From: Tetracentron sinense
Lineage: Eukaryota > Streptophyta > Magnoliopsida > Trochodendrales > Trochodendraceae
Assembly: GCA_015143295.1 (NCBI GenBank)
Contig: JABCRI010001355.1
Coordinates: 1-64,000 of the forward strand
Reading direction: 5' to 3'
Length of the DNA stretch: 64,000 nucleotides
The translations under genes and the position numbers were made by a program. Of this stretch, positions 45,321 through 56,444 are shown in pieces (within the stretch, counting starts at the first letter, position 1; each line of letters opens with the position of its first letter). A model generated the notes under the pieces. It worked only from the letters and a program-made list of their open reading frames with translations, was not told the origin of the DNA and searched no databases.

Positions 45321-48300
45321 TTGGCTCGAGTGTTGATTGATACCGGGTCTACTCATTCGTTTGTCTCGCCGAGTTTTTCAGAAGGCTTTTCTGGGGAGCC
45401 AAGTCAGCTAGAACCGGAGTTAGCCATTTCGACTCCTCTTGGCAAAACAGCATTGGCAGATAAAGTGTATAGAAATGGTGTGGTCCAAGTTGGAAGCCAC
45501 GAGTTGGCTGTTGATCTCATCGTCCTTGGATTCCAAGACTTTGATGTTATATTGGGAATGGATTGGTTAGCAGCACATCATGGGCATGTAGCTTGCTTTG
45601 AGAAAATGGTACTCTTCAAGCCAGTAGAAGGAAAACCATTTCACTTTCGCGGGTTGAAAAGCAGATCTATTGCTCGTTTTACGGCGTTGGGCGTAGCTAA
45701 CCCCGAGGCAAAGGACTCATCAACTATTCCGGTTGTGAGTGAGTTCCTGGATGTATTTCCAGAGGAGTTGCCAGGATTGCCTCCAGACAGGGAGATTGAG
45801 TTTATGATCGAGCTTGCACCAGGCACAGCTCCTGTTTGCAGGGCTCCGTATAGAATGGCCCCTATTGAACTCAAAGAGTTAAAGGCTCAGTTGGAAGAAT
45901 TACAAAGCCTTGGCTTCATTCGACCAAGTGTCTCACCGTGGGGTGCCCCAGTGTTGTTTGTTAAGAAGAAAGATGGCTCGATGCGGATGTGTGTCGATTA
46001 CCGGCAATTGAACAAAGTCACTATAAAGAATAGGTATCCATTGCCTAGGATTGACGACTTGTTCGATCAGTTGAAGGGAGCGAGATTTTTCTCGAAGATA
46101 GATCTTCGATCGGGTTATCACCAGTTGAAGATTAAGGTGGAAGATGTTCCCAAAACTGCTTTCAGGACTCGATATGGGCACTATGAGTTCTTGGTGATGC
46201 CTTTTGGTCTCACGAACGCGCCGGCAGCCTTTATGGATTTGATGAACCGGGTGTTCCGACCATACCTAGATCGTTGCGTGATTGTATTTGTTGATGACAT
46301 TTTGGTCTATTCCCAAACACGGGAAGATCACATACGCGACCTTCGCCTTGCATTGGAAATGTTAAGAGAGCACAAGCTATACGCCAAAATTAGCAAGTGT
46401 GAGTTTTGGTTGGAAGAGGTGGCATTCCTAGGCCACGTTGTTTCCGCGGAAGGCATCTCCGTTGATCCGAAGAAGATAGAAGCTGTTATGAGTTGGGCGA
46501 GGCCCAAGAGTGTTACTGAGATACGCAGCTTTCTTGGGCTGGCAGGCTACTACAGGAGATTCGTAGAGGGTTTCTCTAGCCTTGCAGCACCGCTTACTCA
46601 CCTGACAAGGAAGAATGCGAAGTTTGTTTGGAGCGACAAGTGTGAGATCAGTTTCATGGAACTGAAGAAGAGGCTTACTACAGCTCCTGTCCTTACAGTG
46701 CCATCCGGACCTCTTGGGTATGAGGTGTACAGTGATGCCTCACACGTTGGACTTGGATGTGTGCTTATGCAACACAAGAAGGTCATTGCCTATGCATCGA
46801 GGCAATTGAAGGAGCATGAGAAGAATTACCCCACGCACGACTTAGAGCTTGCCGCAGTCGTGTTTGCACTCAAGATCTGGCGACATTACTTATACGGGGT
46901 GGAATTCTATGTGTATACGGACCACAAGAGCCTCAAGTACCTCTTTTCCCAAAAGGAATTGAATCTAAGGCAACGGCGTTGGATGGAATTCCTGAAGGAC
47001 TATGATTGTACCATTCAATACCACCCGGGTAAAGCAAATGTAGTGGCTGATGCTTTGAGTAGAAGACCTCAGGGGTTGTTAGCACACATGTTGGTTCAAG
47101 AATGGAAGCTACTAGAAGATTTGGCAAATCTGGACATCAGTGTGAATAACTCTGTCCGTGGTCCTACCTTGGCAAATGTTACAGTTCGGCCGTACATTAT
47201 AGATTTGATCCAAGAATATCAAGCCATGGATGCGGAATTGTTGGCTTTCCGGGACAAGGAAGTTGCCAAGGGCAGTGAAGACTTTTCTCTCACTAGTCTG
47301 GGTGCTATCACATTCAAGGGAAGGCTGTGCGTCCCAGCCAATGCAGATCTTCGAAGAGAGATTTTGGACGAAGCACACCGTTCGAAGTACACAGTACATC
47401 CAGGGGGTACGAAGATGTACCGGAACCTCAAGAGTCACTTTTGGTGGCGGAATATGAAGAGGGAGGTTGCGGAATATGTAGCACGGTGCTTGGTGTGTCA
47501 ACAGGTGAAAGCAGAACACATGCGGCCCGCAGGTCTATTACAGTCCCTTCCGATTCCCGAGTGGAAATGGGAGAACATATCCATGGATTTCATAGTTGGC
47601 TTGCCAAAGACGGCAAGGGGTTCAGATGCGATATGGGTAGTAGTGGATCGTTTGACGAAGTCCGCTCACTTCTTGCCTTACCGAACTACTTTTAACTCTA
47701 GTCAGTTAGCTGCTTTGTATATCAAGGAAGTGGTGAGGTTGCACGGAGTGCCTGTCAGTATTGTGTCGGACCGGGATCCAAGATTCACATCACGATTCTG
47801 GAAAAGCTTTCAGGAAGCTATGGGTTCCCGACTTGATTTCAGCACTGCTTTTCATCCACAAACGGATGGACAAACCGAGAGGGTGAACCAAGTAATAGAA
47901 GATATGCTTCGGGCTTGTATGCTGGATTTCAAAGGCAGTTGGGAAGAGCACTTGCCTTTGGTGGAGTTCGCCTACAACAATAGCTATCAGGCGAGTATCC
48001 AAATGGCTCCGTTCGAGGCTTTGTATGGGCGAAGCTGCAGGTCTCCTCTCTACTGGGATGAGGTAGGAGAAAGAAAAGTACTTGGTCCGGAATTGATTGA
48101 GCAAACTGCTAGTATAGTCAAGATCATCCGGGATCGGTTGAAAGCCGCTCAAGATCGCCAAAAGAGCTATGCAGACGTGCGCCGCAGGGACTTGGAATTT
48201 CAAGTAGGGGATCGAGTCTTTGTGAAAGTATCTCCTAGCAAAGGGATTATGAGATTCGGCAAAAGAGGCAAGCTTAGTCCTCGCTATGTTGGACCGTTTG

Positions 48301-48623
48301 AGATTATCACGCGGGTTAGTGAAGTTGCTTATCGAGTAGCTCTCCCACCTCACATGGCCGCGGTTCACAACGTTTTCCACGTGTCTATGCTTCGGAAGTA
48401 CATTGCGGACCCTTCGCATGTACTAGAATTGGAACAGTTGGAAATTCGAGAGGACCTCACCTTGATTGAAAAGCCGGTTCAGATTTTGGATCGAAGAGAT
48501 CAAGTGCTTCGCAACAAGACTATCCCTTTGGTTCTAGTGCAATGGCAACACCATGCTCGGGAAGAAGCTACATGGGAGCGTGAAGCCGAAGTCAAAGTGA
48601 AGTACCCGGAATTGTTTGAATGA
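45321..48623 (+). CDS. pol: Tekay Pol: protease, RT, RNase H, integrase, chromodomain
   Basis: 1100 codons from the first in-frame ATG; the true start may differ. Protease: [13 protein letters not shown] (about residues 5-16). [22 protein letters not shown] (about 222), [14 protein letters not shown] and the catalytic FVDDILVYS (about 322). RNase [13 protein letters not shown] (about 470). Integrase: zinc-binding [17 protein letters not shown] with CLVCQQ (about 693-725), then core [19 protein letters not shown] and [16 protein letters not shown] (about 755-860). The C-terminus ([37 protein letters not shown]) is a Tekay/Del chromodomain, thought to direct insertion to heterochromatin. All catalytic motifs are present. 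The 209-codon frame opposite (47790-48419) is a shadow. Confidence 0.95.
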   Translation: MARVLIDTGSTHSFVSPSFSEGFSGEPSQLEPELAISTPLGKTALADKVYRNGVVQVGSHELAVDLIVLGFQDFDVILGMDWLAAHHGHVACFEKMVLFKPVEGKPFHFRGLKSRSIARFTALGVANPEAKDSSTIPVVSEFLDVFPEELPGLPPDREIEFMIELAPGTAPVCRAPYRMAPIELKELKAQLEELQSLGFIRPSVSPWGAPVLFVKKKDGSMRMCVDYRQLNKVTIKNRYPLPRIDDLFDQLKGARFFSKIDLRSGYHQLKIKVEDVPKTAFRTRYGHYEFLVMPFGLTNAPAAFMDLMNRVFRPYLDRCVIVFVDDILVYSQTREDHIRDLRLALEMLREHKLYAKISKCEFWLEEVAFLGHVVSAEGISVDPKKIEAVMSWARPKSVTEIRSFLGLAGYYRRFVEGFSSLAAPLTHLTRKNAKFVWSDKCEISFMELKKRLTTAPVLTVPSGPLGYEVYSDASHVGLGCVLMQHKKVIAYASRQLKEHEKNYPTHDLELAAVVFALKIWRHYLYGVEFYVYTDHKSLKYLFSQKELNLRQRRWMEFLKDYDCTIQYHPGKANVVADALSRRPQGLLAHMLVQEWKLLEDLANLDISVNNSVRGPTLANVTVRPYIIDLIQEYQAMDAELLAFRDKEVAKGSEDFSLTSLGAITFKGRLCVPANADLRREILDEAHRSKYTVHPGGTKMYRNLKSHFWWRNMKREVAEYVARCLVCQQVKAEHMRPAGLLQSLPIPEWKWENISMDFIVGLPKTARGSDAIWVVVDRLTKSAHFLPYRTTFNSSQLAALYIKEVVRLHGVPVSIVSDRDPRFTSRFWKSFQEAMGSRLDFSTAFHPQTDGQTERVNQVIEDMLRACMLDFKGSWEEHLPLVEFAYNNSYQASIQMAPFEALYGRSCRSPLYWDEVGERKVLGPELIEQTASIVKIIRDRLKAAQDRQKSYADVRRRDLEFQVGDRVFVKVSPSKGIMRFGKRGKLSPRYVGPFEIITRVSEVAYRVALPPHMAAVHNVFHVSMLRKYIADPSHVLELEQLEIREDLTLIEKPVQILDRRDQVLRNKTIPLVLVQWQHHAREEATWEREAEVKVKYPELFE

Positions 48624-48713
48624 ATTTTGTATAGGTTTTGTATATGTAGCTTGTAATATTGTTTGATTCTGTAATGCATGTCTCGTCCAAATTTCGAGGA
48701 AGAAATTTTTTGT

Positions 48714-48726
48714 AAGGGGGGGAGGA
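48714..48726 (+). other. Tekay polypurine tract
   Basis: AAGGGGGGGAGGA directly precedes the TG of the 3' LTR. The 90 nt between the pol stop and this tract is untranslated. Confidence 0.9.
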
Positions 48727-51068
48727 TGTAGAGCCCCGAACTTTTGACATTTATGCATGACACTTTCGTTTCCATTTTACCTTTAAAGAGAAATAATTAA
48801 TAAATAAGGAAGAAATTGGAAATTCCGAAACGCCAGAAATGTTCATTTTTGAAGTACGAACCCAACGCAAGTTGAATCGTCAAAATCGGACGAACGAGTC
48901 AAAAGATATGGCCAAAACAGTCTGGACCTGCAGGCAACCGATCGCTCGGTCCATGGAGCGATCGATCGGTCCAAAACCGATCGCTCGGAGGCTATCGACT
49001 GGTCAAGATTTTTGTATGGGGAAATTTTCCAGAGAGTGAAACTTTAACCGATCGCTCGGTTATGAAACCGATCGATCGGTAGGCAACCGATCGATCGGTC
49101 ATTAACACCGATCGCTCGGTACTCGCGTTTTTGCAGAAAATTTAGTAAGGGTGTTTTAGTCTTTTGGGCAGTTTACTCTTACCTTAAGAGTCTTGCCCGA
49201 GCCTTTAGGGCTTATTTACAATACTTAGAAGATTGAGAGCTAAGGAGAGGAGAAGAAGGCGATCCCTAACCTAGGGTTTGATTTTTGGAGGAGAAATCAA
49301 AGGGTTGTGAACCCACAATCATCCTCAAGCTCATTTTCTTCAAGATCAAGGTTCAAACTCGTGAGGAGCATTTTTCCCAAGCTAGGGCAGCATCTACACG
49401 CACGTTTTTGGAGGAGTTTTCTTCCTCATTGATCAAGGTCGGTACTTCTTACTACCCTCCTAGTTATAGCTTCCTTTTTCCTTTGTTTCTTTTTGTTTTC
49501 CTTCATTTATATATTTTATGTGATTGGTGGTATGAATGGTGAATGGAGATGGATGTTGGCGAATGGATGCCGTGTGGATGATGTGATGAACGAATGGGAA
49601 AGGGCATTGTACCAATAATGAACATACAAGTGTGATGTGAGCATAACCCACCTAGAAAAGCATGATCTAGGTTTAAGTGAATAATGAACATACCCCATGT
49701 TTGATGAAATGCCAAGGTGAACAAAATAAATGATAAATTAAGGGAACCCATGCTTAATTGCTCTTGAAATTGTTAGGGTTCATGATAGTGTGTTTCTTAC
49801 ATTTCTTAAAATGCGTAGATTATTACTCGCTTAAATTGTTATATGATATGCTTTGTGAATTACCCCAAATTGCTATATTTAATTCCAAATGCAAGTATGC
49901 ACACGATCTCACGAGCACGCATGAAATGACGTGATTTACCGATGTTTTAAGTATGGGGCGTAGAGGTGGGGCATATCCTAAGATATGTTTCACTTCGCTT
50001 TTGACAAGGGCAAGACAATCATGCATTTCATAGGGAAAGGTCTCCCATCCCCTCGCATGACATGCATAGCATCGCATGACACGCATAGCATAGCATGGCA
50101 TGACACGCATAGCATAGCATGGCATGACACGCATAACTCTGCATGGCATCACATTCCGCATGGATGCTAGTTACGACGGGCTATGAACGGTAACTAGGCA
50201 TTCACATTCCGCATGGATGCTAGTTGCGACGGGCTATGAACGGCAACTAGGCATTCACATTCCGCATGGATGCTAGTTGCGACGGGCTATGAACGGCAAC
50301 TAGGCATACCCATCTGCATATAGGGTACTAGTTGTGACGGACTATGAACGGCAACTAGGCATGTGAACATGTTTAAATTATGAAAAATGCAAGCATGACA
50401 AGCATGACACGGTTAACAAGTTCCTAATCACGAAAAAGGGTATTTCAAGTCAAGTTAAGTGCACGATGTTTTCAAGGGTTTTATCAGTCTTTCTGAATGC
50501 AAGCATGAATATAAATTGCTTCACTTCCTTGTATGATATAAATTGTTCCTGTTCTATATATGCAACTTGCTTCCTACTATCTGTATGCTATCTGTATGCT
50601 ATGACTGTTGGTTAGTGCTTAGTACCCGCTGAGTATTCCATGCTCAGCCGTACTTCTTATGTCGGCAGGTGATGGCGGAGCAGCTGCTCCATTTGATATC
50701 TGTGCTCCGAGCCCTTGGGTGGAGGAGGAGTACGTCGAGGAGCCTTTGGAGGAACCTCCCGTAGAGGGTTACCATTAGGTGGTTGTAGATTCTGAGTGAA
50801 TAGCTGTGGGTGAGATGAGAGATATACATTCATGTATTTTGGCAGGTCTGTCCGCACCTTCTTTTGGTTACTTTTTGTATAAACTTGGATTTGCTTATGT
50901 ATATTCATAGAGGTTTGGTTAGACTTTCGCTGTGTTTTATAGTTATGTTCCGCTATATTGTCCTCTATGGTATATGCTCTGTGGGTTTTGCAGGTTAGTT
51001 GTCAAGTAAGTCATGATTAGTCGTCCAAAGTTCGCTCTAACTACTAGGGTGGGTTTTGGGTCGCGACA
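48727..51068 (+). repeat. 3' LTR of the Tekay element
   Basis: Differs from the 5' LTR at about eight positions, one of them a single-base indel. It carries the same seven phased palindromes (48937-49120), the shared block (48851-48918) and the 53-nt tandem repeat (about 50151-50363). Confidence 0.95.
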
Positions 51069-51663
51069 CATAACTATAAGACACAGCGGAAGTCTAACAA
51101 ACCTCTAAGTATATACCCATGGTCCAAGTTTTAATACAAAGAAATCAAAACAAAGAAAGTGCGGACATGCCCGCCAAAATACATGGATATAATCACTCAT
51201 GCTCACCCACAGCTATTCACTCAGAATCTATCACCACCTAATAGTAACCCTCTACCGGAGGTTCCTCCATAGGTTTCACAACGCATTCCTCTTCTACCCA
51301 ATGGCTCGGAGTACAGATACCATAAGGAGCAGCCGCTCCACTATCACCTGCCGACATAAGAAGTACGGCTGAGCATGGAATACTCAGCGGGTACCGAATA
51401 CTAACCAACAGTCATAGCAACATAGCAATATAGAATTAGAATAAAGCAGGAAACAGTTCATACAATTAACAGGGAAAAACAATCAGTTTATAGTTCATGC
51501 TGTAATCATATCTAAGTCGGAAAAACTCTTGAAATCATCTCGCTTGACCTTGTCGAGTGTGTCTAATCATGCGTGCTTTCTTGGAAATTGAACATGCTCG
51601 TGTACTTGTGATGTCGGAGCAAAACATATCTTAGGATATGCTCTACCCCTACGCTGAAATGGG

Positions 51664-51890
51664 ATGCCTAGATGCCGTTCATAGACCGTCGCAACTAGCA
51701 TACCTATGCATGAACCGTGTATGCCTAGCTGTCGTTCATAGACCGTCGCAACTAGCATCTCTATGCATGAACCATGTATGCCTAGCTGTCGTTCATAGAC
51801 CGTCGCAACTAGCATCTCTATGCATGAACCATGTATGCCTAGCTGCCGTTCATAGACCGTCGCAACTAGCATCTCTATGCATGACATGCC
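51664..51890 (-). repeat. 57-nt tandem repeat in gag-only LTR 1
   Basis: Four units with starts near 51664, 51721, 51778 and 51835, each with ATGCCTAGCT, GTTCATAGACCGTCGCAACT and AGCATCTCTATGCATGA. They are the minus-strand relatives of the Tekay 53-nt units (TAGTTGCGACGGGCTATGAAC). Counterparts lie at about 57153-57376 and 62657-62875. The 98-codon open frames there are only translations of the repeat. Confidence 0.85.
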
Positions 51891-52891
51891 ATACCATGCT
51901 ATGCGTATCATGCAATGCTATGCTATGCGTGTAATGCGAGGGGATGGGAGACCCTTCCCTATGCAATGCATGCATGTCTCGTCCTTGCTAAAAGCGAAGG
52001 GCAACATATCATAGGATATGCCCCACCTCTACATCCCGTCCTTAAAACATCGGTAAGTCATGTCATTTCATGTCGTGCTCGTGGGATCGTGTACATACTT
52101 GCATTTGAAATTAAATATGACAAATTGGGGTGATTCACAAAGCATAGCATATCACAATTGAAGCAAGTAATAATTTTCACATTTTAAAAAACGCAAGAAA
52201 CACACTAACATAAGCCCTAACAATTTCATGGGTAATTAGGCGTGCACTCCCTTAATTTATCATTCATTTTATTCACCTTGGCATTTCATCAAACATAGGG
52301 TGTGTTCATTAATTACTTAAACCTAAATCATGCTTTTCTAGGTGGGTTATACTCACATCACACTTGTATGTTTATTATTAGTACAATGCCCTTCCCCATT
52401 CATTCATTACATCATCCACACGGCATCCATTCGCCAACATCCATCTCCATTTACCATACATACCATCCATCTCATAACATACATATATATATATATGAAG
52501 GAAAACAAGAAGAAATAAAGGAAAAGAGAAGATATAACTAGGAGGGTAGTAAGGAGTGCCGACCTTGAAGAGATGAGGAAGAAATCCCTCTTCCAAACGA
52601 CCGTGAGTTGCTGCCCTAGCTTGGAACACGAGCTCCGCACGAGCTTGAGCCGAGATCTTGAAGGAAAACGTGCTTGAGGATCATCTAGGGTCTCAAACCC
52701 CTTTGATTTCTCTTCAAAATGGAAACCTAGGTTTTGGAAAACCCCTTTCCTCTTCTCTCCCTCTCAAAATATGGCTAAGGGTGTTTATGAACACCCTTGG
52801 CTCGAGCCAACCCTTAAAAATAAGGGTGGAGTGGCCAAAAGGCCAAACAACCCCTAAACATTTTCTGAAAATCGCGTAGGACCGATAGATG

Positions 52892-52964
52892 ACCGATCTA
52901 CCGGTAGTGGGCCGATCGATCGGTGCTTATGACCGATCTCTCGGTAGTGGACCGAGCTCTCGGT
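52892..52964 (-). promoter_or_regulatory. Four phased palindromes in gag-only LTR 1
   Basis: Units start at 52892, 52911, 52932 and 52951 (steps 19, 21, 19). They read ACCGATCTACCGGT, GCCGATCGATCGGT, ACCGATCTCTCGGT and ACCGAGCTCTCGGT. The same set recurs at 58392-58464 and 63885-63957. Confidence 0.8.
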
Positions 52965-53669
52965 ATTGACTGGTGCTGCAAAACACACTTCAGTATTTTG
53001 GCTATAACTTTTGACTCGGAATTCCGATTTTGACGATTCAACTTGTGTTGGATTCTTCTTTCGAAGAGTAACAACTTTCATGTTTTGAAGAAATTATAAT
53101 TCTTCTTTATTCATAGACCAAAATGCCCCTAAAGTTGTCTGGTCTGTAATGGGTTGCGACAGCCCAGATTTGCAGCTGACCCGATTTTGGAAATCCCACT
53201 TTTGACTCAACCCCGACTCAAAATCAGGGAAAGTGATCAACATGAACCTTGAAGAGGGTTCTAATACCTTTCCAAAAATTCAGTTATCACTCGATTCTGA
53301 CTAACGAAGACTAAAGTAGAGCCCTTTAAAGTTGGGGAAATTGCCGAAACATACCTTTTAGACACCTAGAATACCTCGAGGGTTTTCACACTCTTTTCCT
53401 TTGTGTCCAACACCCTAATCACACCTCAAAAATCATTCTCCATAGGTTTTCATCCCACCTAGGTGATCATTGAATTCACACCGATAAGCATGAGAGGCCC
53501 TAGCCTCTTTATGCCTCGTGCACTAGCACTATTCACCTCACTTTCCAATTACAACCTAACTTATGATAATGGCCTTTGGCCCTTCCAATACTAGTGCCCT
53601 CGGCATTATTCACTCACATGAACAGTGCTTGCATATGGATAGGGCTTGTAGAAAATCCGGGGCGCTACA

Positions 53670-53682
53670 TCCTCCCCCCCTT
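53670..53682 (-). other. Polypurine tract, gag-only element copy 1
   Basis: On the minus strand AAGGGGGGGAGGA directly precedes the LTR, the same tract as in the Tekay element. The following noncoding stretch runs to about 53986. Confidence 0.85.
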
Positions 53683-53986
53683 ATAGGAATTTCGTCCTCG
53701 AAATTAGGACGTAGGATGTTACTAAATCAAACGAGGACAGTTGCCCATGCTTAACCTTTCCCCCTGAACGACATGATAATCCTCTATTAATCGCTAGAAG
53801 GCTAGGTAATCACTTGTTGGCGAGGCACCTAGTTTTCTTATAGAACGCAACATCATTCTAAATAGATGGGAACTTTCATAACATATGGTAGCATAATCAC
53901 ATACAAGCGGCAACTGACTGCCCACGACAAAACACAAAATACATTCCCTTCTACAAAAAAATAATTTTGTCTCTTCTCTCATATCC

Positions 53987-54709
53987 TCATGCCATATCAT
54001 CTGATGTCTGAGCATTCTGTTCTGGCATGGCAAGGGCTTGACCCTGGTTAGCCTGGTAAGGTGGCTGGGTGAACTGCTGGGGGCTTGATGCCTGTGTAGA
54101 GTCCTGTAGAGGTGACCGCTTAACCGTGGGCCAATTTCCCTGAGAATACGGTGGCATCTGACGGCGTGGACAATCCTTGATCACGTGGCCCCGGCGACCA
54201 TAGTGGAAACATCCACCGGAGAACCTCCTACACTCTCTGGCCGCATGCCTCCTCCCACAAAGGTTACAGATCTTATAAGAGTAGGCGGAGGGCGCATATC
54301 CCACGGCCTGAGATAGTGCGAGGCAGGGTGCCTGCACGGTAGCCGTGTGCGATGCCGGTGGAGCAACCGAAAGAGAAGTCTGTGGTGCAGTCGGAGGACT
54401 CTGTACCTGCATATGTCCAGAGGACTGGTAACTAACCCATGCTTCAGCAACCAATGGGTCCATGTCACCATCAAACACCGGGGGCCTCATCCTCCAAGGT
54501 GCCTCACTTCCTGTGGTATGATGCGTAGGGATGGGTACAAGTACAGCCGCAGGAGTGGGGGTAGTGGGTTGCCTAGCGACAAGTATTGCTAGTGACTATG
54601 CTATGGACCCCAAGACCTGGGTGAGGTCAGGCTGCTCATTCCCTAATGGAGGAGGAGGTACTCCACCTCTCCTGGTGTGGTATCCATGATCCTGATCGCC
54701 ACGTCTCAT
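53987..54709 (-). pseudogene. Shortened Tekay-like gag, copy 1
   Basis: The N-terminal part (from an ATG near 54709) resembles the Tekay gag start, including QPDLTQVLGSIA and MRPPVFDGDMDPLVAEAW. The C-terminal part has a proline/glutamine-rich stretch and the two-knuckle region around CNLCGRRHAAREC and GRRGHVIKDC. Most of the capsid domain seen in the Tekay gag is not represented. Both copies share this layout, so it predates the duplication. No pol follows. Confidence 0.75.
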
Positions 54710-54715
54710 GGTTTA

Positions 54716-56428
54716 CTCCTGAAGACAGTAGCGAAGCATGAGTCTAATTCGAATCCCTTCAAAATCCGACGTTGCATTTCATAATAGTAGGTATTTATTA
54801 AAGTCGAGCACATACATCAAGATACACACATCAAGATACACATACCATAGCATAATAATATACTCTAAGGTTCCTAGTGAAGCCAAGATACAAGGTTGGT
54901 TGAGTTGCAACCGGTTATGGTCTAAGGCTAACTCGTTAGTTGCTACTTAAGGGCAACAAATTCTCCTAAGCAGAGGTTGGACTCAAGCCCCTAACCTATG
55001 CGAGCACATCGTACATATCTAAGTACAATTAGAATAGTATAATTGTACAAGTAGTTTCCCTAGTGACGCTAAGCTTCACACTCGATTATGGTATTAACCG
55101 GCCACACACTTAAGACCTTAGCCAGTTTGAACTAATACTAATGACTAATTCATCTAATCGACTTGTTTAGGTGATGTCCTCTAAATCTAGTGACATGTAT
55201 GATGCTTCTAAGATCTACATGATGCATGCGGAATATGTATGTGATGTTTTATGATATCCGTGTGATGTTCATGCCATGTATGAAATGTATGATGCTTATG
55301 TGATGCATGATGCCTATGCTATATATGATGCTCAAGATATGTATGAATGTGCATGCTACCCTTTGGAGTTAGAAATTCTTTATTATTTTTGGACTGGCAT
55401 CATGTCTAGAACGTGCTGCAGAATGAACGCGCATCTGTATCTAGACTAGGACCGAGCACTGAGTCTAGGGCGTGCTGCAGGCACGCATCTAGAAACGTGC
55501 ATCAGACATCCGTGAGCTCATCCAAAAATTATGTTTAATTGGGACTGAGCACTGGGTCTAAGACGTGCTGCAGAAAATGCGCAACTGTACTTAGAAGCGT
55601 GCATCGAGCATCCCTGGGTTTTAAAAATTATATTTGTTTCTTGAGTTAAAACGTATTACTATCTATACCTGTTTCTACTAGTCATGGGGTTTCATGGAAT
55701 TATCGTCATACCATGATGTGTGACTTATATTTCTTTGTGATGTAAGACGCATCTAGTATAGTTTAACAAGTTTAAAATTACACCAAATGCTCATAATATT
55801 ACTTATCAACCCAATGTCCCTATTTTCGTAAACTCTAAATTTTTTATTTTTTAATTTTTTTTTTACTAATCTTGTAAGACGAAGGAGAATTCTACTGTCT
55901 CACTCGGAAGGCTATTATTTACGAAGACCCCATAGTACAGGGTATGGCAAGGACCTACCACCATTTACCAACTCACACATATTCTGAACTCCAGCCGGAG
56001 TATTACTCAACTCATAAGTCTAGCTGGGAATTAATTCCTAACACATTGGTTGACACTTAGTACGTGACATATAGTATGCACACCACATTTAATGCCCCCT
56101 AACAATACCACACATAATAGTATAAGTACATTGTACGCACACCATATAGCATATAACACCATATAACAATACTACATACAAAGTATAGTACCATCATAAT
56201 CATCTCGTCAAGTCATTAGAGTAAATGTAATATTATACCTTGGTGTTCTAGCGTTTCTAAGACCTGTGCTTGGTTGGAGCAACCCTTTTAGATTAAGACT
56301 AACGTTTAGTCTCACACTTAGAACAAGACTCACTTCCGACTTACTTCCATCCTAACTTGTTTCCCAACATATGCTCTTGTCAAGCCGTGGTATAAGATTC
56401 TAAGTGACCCTAGAGACCTAAAGCCTAA
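54716..56428 (-). other. Long leader of gag-only element, copy 1
   Basis: 1.7 kb, noncoding. It holds ATG-rich irregular repeats (55190-55350), three partial copies of a unit with GTGCTGCAG and GTGCATC (55395-55620), and a T-rich run (55838-55868). Confidence 0.7.
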
Positions 56429-56440
56429 GCTTTGATACCA
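56429..56440 (-). other. Primer binding site, gag-only element copy 1
   Basis: On the minus strand TGGTATCAAAGC, one base different from the Tekay PBS TGGTATCAGAGC, 4 nt from the LTR. Confidence 0.85.
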
Positions 56441-56444
56441 CTTC

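Larger units (their letters stand above)
41209..51068 (+). mobile_element. Complete Ty3 element of Tekay (Del) type, young, looks whole
   Basis: 9.86 kb with two LTRs of 2341 and 2342 bp, PBS, gag, pol, PPT and a perfect CATAA target duplication (41204-41208 and 51069-51073). By eye the LTRs differ at about eight positions, roughly 0.3 to 0.4 percent. With a commonly used plant LTR rate of 1.3e-8 per site per year, this implies an insertion in the order of 0.1 to 0.2 million years ago. Both reading frames are long and carry all expected domains. It is inserted in LTR 1 of the gag-only element. Confidence 0.95.
41091..53669 (-). repeat. Gag-only element LTR 1, split by the Tekay insertion
   Basis: It starts TGTAACGCCCC (41091) and ends GGGGCGCTACA (53669). 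The Tekay element and one CATAA duplicate interrupt it after position 41208, and the sequence resumes at 51074 exactly as in LTR 2. The net length of about 2714 bp matches LTR 2 (2724 bp). Confidence 0.9.

Noticed and set aside
47790-48419. 209-codon minus-strand frame
   Set aside because: Exact antisense of the integrase part of Tekay pol; the pol frame has all catalytic motifs.
51664-51890. CRISPR-like array of 57-nt units
   Set aside because: Units are contiguous, without unique spacers, lie within an LTR and recur in all three LTRs; this is plant nuclear DNA.
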